Origin: Acidimicrobiaceae bacterium
Lineage (GTDB): Bacteria; Actinomycetota; Acidimicrobiia; Acidimicrobiales; UBA8190
Direction of reading: 5' to 3'
NCBI GenBank assembly: GCA_003131945.1
Contig: PKWD01000454.1
Coordinates: forward strand, 1-12,491
DNA length: 12,491 bases
Below, one piece after another: positions 1 to 6,194 of the stretch. The notes beneath the pieces were generated by a model. The model saw only the letters and a list, made by a program, of their open reading frames with translations. It made no database searches and was not told where the DNA came from. Each line of letters opens with the position of its first letter. The stretch's first letter is position 1. Both the position numbers and the translations under genes were made by a program.

Positions 1-90
1 GCGATACTCCATAGGGAATCAGACGTCGAGCTCGTCCGCCTCGTGGCCTTCGACGACGCCACCCACGCGCTCTACCTCCGCCTGCTCTGA
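1..90 (+). CDS. 3' end of an unidentified gene (partial)
   Basis: An open frame runs from the first base to a TGA at 88-90 and gives 29 residues ending in ALYLRLL. Codon third positions are mostly G or C, as in the intact genes of the window, so this is probably the C-terminus of a plus-strand protein that starts outside the window. The fragment is too short to assign a family. The gene would be convergent with the WYL regulator on the other strand, with 240 noncoding bases between them. Confidence is limited because a 90-base open frame in high-GC DNA can arise by chance. Confidence 0.45.
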   Translation, partial: AILHRESDVELVRLVAFDDATHALYLRLL

Positions 91-100
91 CCCATTTCCT

Positions 101-151
101 TCAGAAATTGCTCTGCCTCAGAAATTGCTCTGCCTCAGAAATTGCTCTGCC
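101..151. repeat. Perfect tandem repeat, 3 x 17 bp
   Basis: The unit TCAGAAATTGCTCTGCC occurs three times head to tail without mismatch (101-117, 118-134, 135-151). It starts 10 bases after the stop codon of the upstream partial gene. The unit is clearly more AT-rich than its surroundings and is not a multiple of three, so it is unlikely to be coding. The rest of the gap up to the end of the WYL gene (152-330) shows no convincing gene on either strand; its open frames have no recognisable motif. Perfect copies suggest a recent slippage expansion. Confidence 0.95.
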
Positions 152-330
152 ACTGTCCCGGCGGCAGTTGCCAGATGCCCTGGCTCTCGGAGATGGGACG
201 AGCTGATTGGCGGCGCAGGTTCCGAAGCCCAGGTTGTGCCCTGCTCTCTGCTCCCAGCGCCACCCAGCCCCGCCTCCGGCCCGACCCCCTACCAAGAATG
301 GCTCACAGGGGCGCCAAAAGGTTCCGTGAA

Positions 331-1272
331 TTAGGGCCCGTAGACCTCGGTGAGCTCGCCGGCGATCCGGCTCAGGTGGTCACGGACTTCTTGCGGGGAG
401 AGGACCTCCACCCGCCCACCGAAGCCGGCCAGCTGGCCGGCGATCATCTCCGGTGAGTAACTCCGCAGCGCGATGTCCACCCGACCGTCGGTCACCACCT
501 TGCTCACGGTCATCGGGGTCCCGAGGACGGCCCGCAGACCGGGGACGACATCGGGATCGGCCCGGAGGGTGGCGGCGCTCGGCACCCGGTGCTCGTCCAG
601 GGTGGCCAGCGTGGACCGCCAGGCCTCTTCGAGATCGAAGCCGTCCGGACGCTCCACCGGTTGGTCCGTGACGACCACCGACCGGACCCGGTTGACGCGG
701 AAGGTCCGCAGTCCGGACTCGGTGGTGGCGATCAGGTACCAGACCGTCCTCTTGGCCACGAGACCGAGAGGGTGGACGAGCCGTTCGCTCTCGCTGCCGT
801 TGCGCGCCGTGTAGGACAGCCGGACCTGCACGCCCTCGATCACCGCTCTCTCGAGGGCCTCGAGATGAGCCGGGGGCTCGGCCCGGTGATGGTCCCACCC
901 GGTCGGGTCGTGCACCACGGCGGACGCGGCCGCCTCGGCCTCGGCCCGGAAGGTCTCGGGCAGGGCCCGGACGAGCTTGCGCAGAGCGGCCTTCACCTGA
1001 GGGGTGGCGGCCGAGGGGCCGGCGATGAGGAAGAGGGTCCGCACCTCGGCGCCGGTGAGGCCACTCAGGTCGGTTTTGGCTCCCCCCACGAGAGACCAGC
1101 CCCCGCCCCGACCGGCCTGGGAGTAAACCGGGATGCCAGCCATGGCCAGGGCTTCGAGGTCCCGCCGGGCGGTGCGGTCGGAGATCTCGAGCTCCTCGGC
1201 CAGCTCGGCCGCGGTCACCCGGCCCCGGGCCTGCAGGACCAGGAGGGCAGCGACAAGGCGGGCGGCTCGCAC
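331..1272 (-). CDS. WYL-domain transcriptional regulator (YafY/DeoR-like HTH)
   Basis: The 313-residue protein has the usual length and order of this family. An N-terminal winged helix-turn-helix spans about residues 4-60, with the recognition-helix signature SDRTARRDLEAL. A WYL domain spans about 135-205, with the literal W-Y-L at 178-180 followed by the FRVNRVRSV strand, and a C-terminal WCX-type extension covers about 225-310. Family members are DNA-binding repressors or activators whose WYL domain senses a nucleic acid or small ligand. The start is GTG at 1272, which places MRAARL exactly where family members begin. No strong ribosome binding site is visible, so a short-leader or leaderless transcript is possible. 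It is divergent from the DinB pair with 107 bases between, so those genes and itself are the likeliest targets (inference). Confidence 0.9.
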   Translation of the reverse strand: MRAARLVAALLVLQARGRVTAAELAEELEISDRTARRDLEALAMAGIPVYSQAGRGGGWSLVGGAKTDLSGLTGAEVRTLFLIAGPSAATPQVKAALRKLVRALPETFRAEAEAAASAVVHDPTGWDHHRAEPPAHLEALERAVIEGVQVRLSYTARNGSESERLVHPLGLVAKRTVWYLIATTESGLRTFRVNRVRSVVVTDQPVERPDGFDLEEAWRSTLATLDEHRVPSAATLRADPDVVPGLRAVLGTPMTVSKVVTDGRVDIALRSYSPEMIAGQLAGFGGRVEVLSPQEVRDHLSRIAGELTEVYGP

Positions 1273-1379
1273 GGGTCAATATTCCCACTAAAACTGGCCA
1301 GAGGATGACCAGTTTCGGGGTCCAAGATGGGACACGTCCCACAAAGCCGGTGACCTCCGGCAGATTGGAGCAGGTTGTT
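1273..1379. promoter_or_regulatory. Divergent promoter/operator region with two dyads
   Basis: This 107-base gap separates the start of the WYL regulator from the start of the first DinB gene and must carry promoters for both. It holds a perfect 7-bp inverted repeat, AAACTGG at 1291-1297 and CCAGTTT at 1309-1315. It also holds a compact dyad, TGGGAC-AC-GTCCCA, at 1328-1341. Both resemble operators for a dimeric regulator, and the adjacent WYL protein is the natural candidate. No sigma-70 hexamers stand out clearly. The GGAG at 1367-1370 is the ribosome binding site for the ATG at 1380. Confidence 0.5.
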
Positions 1380-1957
1380 ATGCCCATGAACGTTTCCCCC
1401 GTCGCCGACGAGCGCCAGGGCCTCCTCGCTTTCCTGGCCCACCAACGTTCCGCCATCCGGAACGCCGCCTACGGGCTGACCGACGACCAGGCCCGGAAGA
1501 CCACCACGGGAGCGCCCTGAGCATCGGGGGCCTCGTCACACACGTGGCCGATGCCGAGCGGGGCTGGATCGACAAGGTCCTGGGCTGCGATACGTCGGAC
1601 CCCACCGACTACGAGGCCTACCTGGCCGGCTTCCATATGGCGCCGGACGAGACGCTGGCCGATGTGCTCGACCGCTATGACGAGACCGCGGTCCGGACCG
1701 ACGCCGCCATGGCCGACATCGCCGATCTCGGCCGGTCGGTGCCACTGCCGAAAGGTGTGCCCTGGTTCCCGGACGACGCATCGGTGCGCTGGGTACTGTT
1801 CCACCTCATCGAGGAGACGGCCCGTCACGCCGGGCACGCCGACATCATCCGGGAATCCTTGGACGGGGCCAGCGCCGGCGCGCTGATGGCGGCGGCCGAA
1901 GGGTGGGCTCCCACCGACTGGGTCCAAACGTGGCAACCGGCGACACCGTCAGCATGA
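1380..1957 (+). pseudogene. DUF664/DinB-like mycothiol transferase family, broken by a one-base frameshift
   Basis: Two adjacent frames together make one DUF664 (DinB superfamily) protein. The first starts at ATG 1380 with a GGAG nine bases upstream. It encodes the N-terminal helix (DERQGLLAFLAHQRSAIRNA) but stops at TGA 1518-1520. The second continues in the -1 frame to TGA 1955-1957 and carries the conserved part: SALSIGGLVTHVADAERGW and HLIEETARHAGHADIIRE, including the three histidines expected to bind metal. Adding one G to the GGG run at 1508-1510 restores a continuous protein of about 192 residues reading TTTGSALSIGG. Family members are helical-bundle proteins of the thiol-dependent transferase/detoxification superfamily. 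Either the gene is recently inactivated or this is a sequencing/assembly error. No classical slippery heptamer is visible. Its end overlaps an alternative start (ATG 1954) of the next gene. Confidence 0.85.
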
Positions 1958-1989
1958 GCACGTCCGACACATCCCGAGAGGAACTGATC

Positions 1990-2580
1990 ATGAACGAACC
2001 AGAGGTCTTCGCATTGGCCGACCGCACCCTCAACGGTGTCGTGGCCCAGATCACCGACGACCAGTGGGACATGGCCATGCCCGACACCTTCGCCCTGCGC
2101 CAGACCGACAAGGTGCCGACCCTGCGCGAGGTCATCGGTTATCACGCCTACGACGACGCCTGGGTGCCCGACATGCTGGCCGGCCGCACCATGGAGGAGG
2201 CGGGCAAGGACACGTTCGACGGAGACCTGCTCGGCGCCGATCCGCGGGCCAGCTTCGCCGCCATCGTGGAGACCGCATGTGGCGCTGCCGCCGAGCTTCA
2301 GGACCTGGAGAGGACCGTGCACTGCTCCTTCGGCGACTACACGGCACGGGAGTACCTCTGGCAGATCAATTCCTTCCGCGGTCTGCGGGCCCACGACATC
2401 GCCCAGGTGATCGGTGTCGCTCCCGATCTCCCGGAGGAACTGGTCCTCGGACTCTGGGACGAGATCAGCCCTCACGCCGAGGAATGGCGGACCCTCGGCG
2501 TCTTCCCGGCCGCCGTGGCCGTGAGCGAGAACGCTCCTCTGCAGGATCGCCTTCTCGGACTGACGGGCCGCCAGCCATAA
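1990..2580 (+). CDS. TIGR03086-like DinB/mycothiol maleylpyruvate isomerase-family protein
   Basis: The 196-residue protein begins MNEPEVFALADRTLNGVVAQI and continues with DQWDMAMPDTFALRQTD, VIGYHAYDDAWVPDMLAGRT and INSFRGLRAHDIAQVIG. This is the helical-bundle arrangement of TIGR03086/MDMPI N-terminal-like proteins of Actinomycetota, with histidines at the positions where the superfamily holds its metal (in GYHAYDD and RAHDIA). ATG 1990 is preferred because AGGA at 1979-1982 lies seven bases upstream and the residues match the family start. An in-frame ATG at 1954 overlaps the TGA of the previous gene, would add 12 residues, and has no visible ribosome binding site. The substrate is unknown. 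It is probably co-transcribed with the broken DinB gene before it. Confidence 0.85.
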   Translation: MNEPEVFALADRTLNGVVAQITDDQWDMAMPDTFALRQTDKVPTLREVIGYHAYDDAWVPDMLAGRTMEEAGKDTFDGDLLGADPRASFAAIVETACGAAAELQDLERTVHCSFGDYTAREYLWQINSFRGLRAHDIAQVIGVAPDLPEELVLGLWDEISPHAEEWRTLGVFPAAVAVSENAPLQDRLLGLTGRQP

Positions 2581-2617
2581 ACGATCGGGTGCCGAAGCCG
2601 GCCGGGTACTGGCCTTC

Positions 2618-3004
2618 TTGTCACCGACCTGTCCGCATTGCCGGGAAGGGTACGAGCTGGTGTCGGCCATGCCGGCCGGTCCGACCTGCATGGTGTTGTG
2701 GACGGCCATGCTCGACGGGGATTCCGCCGGCACGGCGGCGGCGTTGATCGGCTCCGACCGGCGCTGTGTCCACTACTGGGAAGACGACGGCCGGCCGGTG
2801 TCGACCGGGCTTCGCCGGGTTCTCGGTCTCGGGTCCGACGACACCGAAAGGAGCGCCTGGGATGTCTATCTCCGCTACCCACCCGGGATCGTCTGGACCG
2901 ACGATGACCCTCCGCTGCCGTCGGACTGGACGCACAACCTCCGAGAGCGCGAGCCGGATCGTCCCCGGATCACCGCCGAACTTCTGATCGGCTGGACCTC
3001 CTGA
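2618..3004 (+). CDS. Thioredoxin-fold-like small protein with CPHC motif, start uncertain
   Basis: The frame has clear coding bias and ends at TGA 3002-3004. The translated stretch VLAFLSPTCPHCREGYELVSAMP reads like the first strand, CxxC motif and helix of a thioredoxin fold. Later parts are MVLWTAMLDGDS, CVHYWEDDGRP and AWDVYLRYPPGIVW. The latter resemble a family of short actinobacterial thioredoxin-like proteins that I recall only by pattern. The likely strand before CPHC (RVLAF) lies upstream of the first usual start codon, TTG 2618. The frame stays open back to TGA 2561-2563 without ATG, GTG or TTG. Translation from TTG 2618 would give 128 residues, from GTG 2660 (AAGGG ten bases upstream) 114, and from ATG 2669 111. 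The last two lose the CxxC. It may therefore be a 5'-truncated gene. Redox function is inference. Confidence 0.6.
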   Translation: MSPTCPHCREGYELVSAMPAGPTCMVLWTAMLDGDSAGTAAALIGSDRRCVHYWEDDGRPVSTGLRRVLGLGSDDTERSAWDVYLRYPPGIVWTDDDPPLPSDWTHNLREREPDRPRITAELLIGWTS

Positions 3005-3015
3005 TCGGCTGGACC
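2984..3015. repeat. 15-bp direct repeat, 17-bp period, over a stop codon
   Basis: CTGATCGGCTGGACC occurs at 2984-2998 and again at 3001-3015. The first copy encodes the LIGWT near the C-terminus of the CPHC protein, and its TGA stop lies inside the second copy. This is a short tandem duplication in the gap between convergent genes. Without the duplication the C-terminus and stop would differ, so the duplication may have redefined the end of the protein. Confidence 0.9.
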
Positions 3016-3026
3016 GCCGCACGCGC

Positions 3027-3914
3027 CTAACCAATCGTGGGCGCCATGGTCCGGGCGACGTCGGCCAGACCGGGCCAATCGGGTGACTCCTGGACACACC
3101 GGGCGAAGAGCCAGAGCAGGACGCGGTCCCGGTCGAGCCCGGCCAGGTCGGCCAGGCGCCACGCCAGATCCCGCGGACCTGTCCGCAGCCGCTCGGGACA
3201 GTTCAGCATGTGCTGCGTCACGTCGTAGGCGGGGTCGCCGACATAGGGCTTCGGGTCGATGACCAGCCATGGTTGGCGCCCCGCGGCCAACACGTTTCCG
3301 GCGTGCAGGTCCGTGCACAGCAGGGCCCGGCGCGGCGACGTGGCCGGCAGGGCCCGGAGAAGGGCCGTGCCGTCACGGGCCAGACCGGCGTCGAGACCCA
3401 CCCGACCGAGCGCCGTCTTGTCGTCGAACTCCTCGGCCCACGCATCGCACATGACCTGCAGTGGCCGGAAGCGGTGACCGGCCATCGGTTCCCGCCACAG
3501 CCTGCGCAGTAGCCCGGCGATGACGGCGTCCTGCTCGGGTTCCGGCCGACGGTCGAGCGTTGTTCCCGGCACGCATCTCTCGAGCAGCAGGGCTACGGTG
3601 TCGTCGAATTCCTCGACGGCGTAGAGCTCGACGGCCCCGTCTCCGCTCCAGTGGCGCAGTCCGTCGCCTTCGTGGGCGGCCTCGGCGTGGCGCCACCCGA
3701 CCTTCAAGACGAGTTCGGTACCGGCGGCGTTTCGGGCCGGGGCCACCCAGGCGGTCCGGCCACCGAGCTGGAACGGTGCATCGACCCGCAGCGTCCAGCG
3801 CCGCTCCAACTCCGACACCACCGCCGGCAATGTCGAGAGCCACGCCTCACGACCGTCGCCCTCGGCGGCGGCGACAAGGTTCTCGGGCAACGACCAGGCG
3901 TCCACCACCCTCAT
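3027..3914 (-). CDS. APH(6)/hydroxyurea-phosphotransferase-family kinase
   Basis: The 295-residue protein matches the aminoglycoside/hydroxyurea antibiotic resistance kinase family (PF04655), whose known members phosphorylate streptomycin at the 6-position or hydroxyurea. Visible elements are the ATP-site lysine in ELVLKVGW (K71), the catalytic loop TDLHAGN (D202, N207), and the metal-binding segment VIDPKPYVGDPAYD (D220). These are all the key kinase residues; CTDLH replaces the HGDLH seen in many aminoglycoside kinases. ATG 3914 is chosen over the upstream ATG 3962 because GGAG lies five bases before it and MRVVDAWSLPENL is a natural start. It converges on the CPHC gene with 22 bases between and is divergent from the GGDEF-EAL gene. 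The real substrate cannot be read from sequence; a chromosomal metabolic role is as likely as resistance. Confidence 0.85.
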   Translation of the reverse strand: MRVVDAWSLPENLVAAAEGDGREAWLSTLPAVVSELERRWTLRVDAPFQLGGRTAWVAPARNAAGTELVLKVGWRHAEAAHEGDGLRHWSGDGAVELYAVEEFDDTVALLLERCVPGTTLDRRPEPEQDAVIAGLLRRLWREPMAGHRFRPLQVMCDAWAEEFDDKTALGRVGLDAGLARDGTALLRALPATSPRRALLCTDLHAGNVLAAGRQPWLVIDPKPYVGDPAYDVTQHMLNCPERLRTGPRDLAWRLADLAGLDRDRVLLWLFARCVQESPDWPGLADVARTMAPTIG

Positions 3915-3951
3915 TCTCGCTCCAGTTCGAGCCGAGACGGGACGATACAGA

Positions 3952-3970
3952 GACGACGGCATCTGTCGTC
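3952..3970. promoter_or_regulatory. Inverted repeat in a divergent intergenic region
   Basis: GACGAC at 3952-3957 and GTCGTC at 3965-3970 form a 6-bp inverted repeat with a 7-base spacer. It sits near the middle of the 102-base gap between the APH-like kinase and the GGDEF-EAL gene. It could be an operator for one or both. Arms this short can occur by chance in GC-rich DNA, and no -10/-35 pair is clear. Confidence 0.25.
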
Positions 3971-4016
3971 ATCGACTGAAGCCCACCAGGTTTGGGGCTC
4001 GGGCAGGAACGAACGC

Positions 4017-6152
4017 GTGGGGCAAGAACAGATCGGGGCCGATGCGCCCGGACGGACCTGGAGCCTGCGCCGGGAGTGGTCGAGAGCCTTCACCATCATG
4101 TTGTTGCTCCTGTTGCTGGCGGCAGCGTCGACCTTCGTCGGTGTCTCGAGTCTCGTCGACGGGATCGGGGACACGGCCGGCCAACTCAACGAGGAGTCGC
4201 AGTCGGTCGTCGACCTGAGAACCGAGCTGACCATTCAGAATGAGACCGGTCTCAGACTGTTGAGCGACGAACCCGTCGATCTCGCCGCCTACCTCCAACA
4301 GCAGCAGGAGATCTCACGCATCTTCGACAAGGCCGCCACCATCTTCCCCACCACCGACGGCCAGCGAGCCACGATCATCGAGGCGCACCAGTCGTGGCAG
4401 GTCGATCTCGAGGCCTATGGCCTGTGGGGAGCCCACGGGACGTCACTGCACGGGAACAACGCCACCGACGGCGAGCCTTTTGTCACCTCGAACGACAACA
4501 CCGACACCCTCTTGTCCAACGTCGAAGAATCCTCGCTCACGGCCATGGACCGGGGACTGGCCCACGGCGACGATCTGGAAAACATCCTGATCATCACCCT
4601 GGCCAGTCTGTTCGGGCTGGCTGTGGCCGTCACCGTCTACTTCCGTCGCCGGATGGTCAGGGATCTCGTTCGTCCCGTGGCCACCATGCACGAGGGCGTT
4701 CTGAGGCTTGAAGCGGGGGACTACGACCACCGCATCGACGTGTCCCGGCGAGACGAGCTGGGCGAGTTGACCGCCGCCTTCAACAACCTGGCCGCCGCCG
4801 TCCACGACAGTCATCTGGCTCTCACCCGCGAGGCCACCCACGACGCCCTCACCGGACTGCCCAATCGCACCTCCCTGACACAACGCCTGGCGGCGTCCTT
4901 CAGTCCGGGCAGTGACCGCCGCGCCCAGCACGAGAGTGTTCTCTTCATCGACGTCGACGACTTCAAGGACGTCAACGACTCACTGGGCCACGAGGGAGGC
5001 GACGCCCTTCTCATCGAATTGGCCACCCGGCTCAATGCCTGCGTCCGTCCCTACGATCTGGTGGCCCGCCTGGGCGGCGACGAATTCGCCATTGTCGTCA
5101 CCGAGGACGACGGCGGCTCCACCGCCGTCGAAGTGGCCGGGCGGATCCTCGACTCCGTACGGGCGCCGTTCATCGTCGGAGGGGCCGGACTGGTTGTCTC
5201 GGTGAGCATCGGCGTTGCTCAGAGGCGGCCCGAGATCGGCGATGCCGCCGAACTGCTGCGACGCGCCGACTTCGCCATGTACATGGCCAAAGGCAGCGGC
5301 AAGGGCCGCTATCAACTCTTCGACGCCAAGATGCACGACACCATGGTCAGCCGCTCCGCCCTGAAAGCCGATCTGGCCGTCGCTGTCAGCTCCGGTCAAC
5401 TCCGCCTCGAGTATCAGCCCGTCGCCGACCTCCGCACCGGCGAGGTTCTCGGCCTGGAGGCGCTCGTCCGCTGGCACCATCCCACCCTCGGCCTTCTCCT
5501 GCCCGCCGACTTCATCACCCTGGCCGAAGAGACCGGGGACATCGACGCCCTCGGCTGCTGGGTGCTCGACACGGCCACCCGCCAAGTGGCTACCTGGCGC
5601 GCCACCATGGACCACTGCTCCAGCTTGTGGGTGTCCGTGAACCTCTCGCCCCACCAGCTCGCGAGCCCCCACAGCCTGGCCGCCATCGAACGGATCCTCA
5701 CCGACCCGGCCGTCGAGGCCGACAACGTCGTCCTGGAGATCACCGAAACCGCTCTGGCCGCCGACGTGGACGGCGGGGTCTCGTCGCTGAACGCCCTGAA
5801 ACGCCTCGGCGTCCGTCTCGCCATCGACGACTTCGGCACCGGCTTCTCCTCGCTCAGCACCCTGGCCAGCCTCCCCGTGGACGTCTTGAAGATCGACCGC
5901 GCCTTCGTCTCCGGCGCCTCGGGCTCGCCCTCGGTGCCCATGCTCGAAGGCATCCTCGGACTGGCCGGCAAACTCTCTTTGGCCGTGATCGCCGAAGGCA
6001 TCGAGGAGCCCGCGCAACTCGACCTCCTGCGCACCCTGGGTTGCTTCACCGGACAGGGATACCTTCTGGCCCGCCCGGCCCCGGCGGCCACCATCGAAGC
6101 ACTGCTGGCCTCCGGCGGACTGCTCGAGGTCACGCAGCCGGCGACCGCCTAA
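4017..6152 (+). CDS. Membrane-anchored GGDEF-EAL cyclic-di-GMP signalling protein
   Basis: The 711-residue protein has two transmembrane helices (about 24-44 and 190-211) around an extracytoplasmic sensor of about 145 residues with no family I recognise. A HAMP linker follows (about 205-260, with DELGELTAAFNNLA). The GGDEF domain starts near H275 (HDALTGLPNR). Its signature GGDEF is intact at 353-357, with an inhibitory-site RxxD (RPYD, 344-347) five residues before it. The EAL domain has EAL at 481-483, NLSPHQL with N542, EITE, DDFGTG with D604/D605, LKIDRAF and AEGIEE. The residues expected for both diguanylate cyclase and phosphodiesterase activity are therefore present. GTG 4017 is chosen because AGGA at 4005-4008 lies eight bases upstream and the longer open frame would overlap the kinase gene. 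The gene stands alone as a transcription unit. Confidence 0.95.
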   Translation: MGQEQIGADAPGRTWSLRREWSRAFTIMLLLLLLAAASTFVGVSSLVDGIGDTAGQLNEESQSVVDLRTELTIQNETGLRLLSDEPVDLAAYLQQQQEISRIFDKAATIFPTTDGQRATIIEAHQSWQVDLEAYGLWGAHGTSLHGNNATDGEPFVTSNDNTDTLLSNVEESSLTAMDRGLAHGDDLENILIITLASLFGLAVAVTVYFRRRMVRDLVRPVATMHEGVLRLEAGDYDHRIDVSRRDELGELTAAFNNLAAAVHDSHLALTREATHDALTGLPNRTSLTQRLAASFSPGSDRRAQHESVLFIDVDDFKDVNDSLGHEGGDALLIELATRLNACVRPYDLVARLGGDEFAIVVTEDDGGSTAVEVAGRILDSVRAPFIVGGAGLVVSVSIGVAQRRPEIGDAAELLRRADFAMYMAKGSGKGRYQLFDAKMHDTMVSRSALKADLAVAVSSGQLRLEYQPVADLRTGEVLGLEALVRWHHPTLGLLLPADFITLAEETGDIDALGCWVLDTATRQVATWRATMDHCSSLWVSVNLSPHQLASPHSLAAIERILTDPAVEADNVVLEITETALAADVDGGVSSLNALKRLGVRLAIDDFGTGFSSLSTLASLPVDVLKIDRAFVSGASGSPSVPMLEGILGLAGKLSLAVIAEGIEEPAQLDLLRTLGCFTGQGYLLARPAPAATIEALLASGGLLEVTQPATA

Positions 6153-6165
6153 GAGGCCTTCGACC

Positions 6166-6194
6166 GACGCGCCAGCCCGATCGCAGGGCGCGTC
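6166..6194. terminator. Hairpin between convergent genes
   Basis: GACGCGCC at 6166-6173 and GGCGCGTC at 6187-6194 form a perfect 8-bp GC-rich stem with a 13-base loop. It lies in the 41-base gap between the GGDEF-EAL stop and the stop codon of the aldo/keto reductase, and touches the latter's TAG. There is no T run on either side, so it is at best a hairpin-only, possibly bidirectional terminator. Confidence 0.4.

Noticed and set aside
101..151. CRISPR array
   Set aside because: The 17-bp units are directly adjacent with no spacers; it is a simple tandem repeat.
101..456. Small open frames on both strands in the 91-330 gap
   Set aside because: They have no recognisable motif, run through the tandem repeat or into the WYL gene antisense, and no ribosome binding site supports them.
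1495..1520. Programmed -1 ribosomal frameshift in the DinB gene
   Set aside because: No X-XXY-YYZ slippery heptamer is visible at the junction and such a mechanism is not known for this family, so a one-base loss is the simpler explanation.
2621..3097. 158-residue minus-strand open frame opposite the CPHC gene
   Set aside because: It is Arg/Gly/Pro-rich without motifs and overlaps the kinase 3' end; the plus-strand reading has coherent folds and codon bias.
3651..4016. Upstream extension of the GGDEF-EAL frame over the kinase gene
   Set aside because: It lies antisense to the intact APH-like gene, has no domain, and the GTG at 4017 has a good ribosome binding site and a natural N-terminus.
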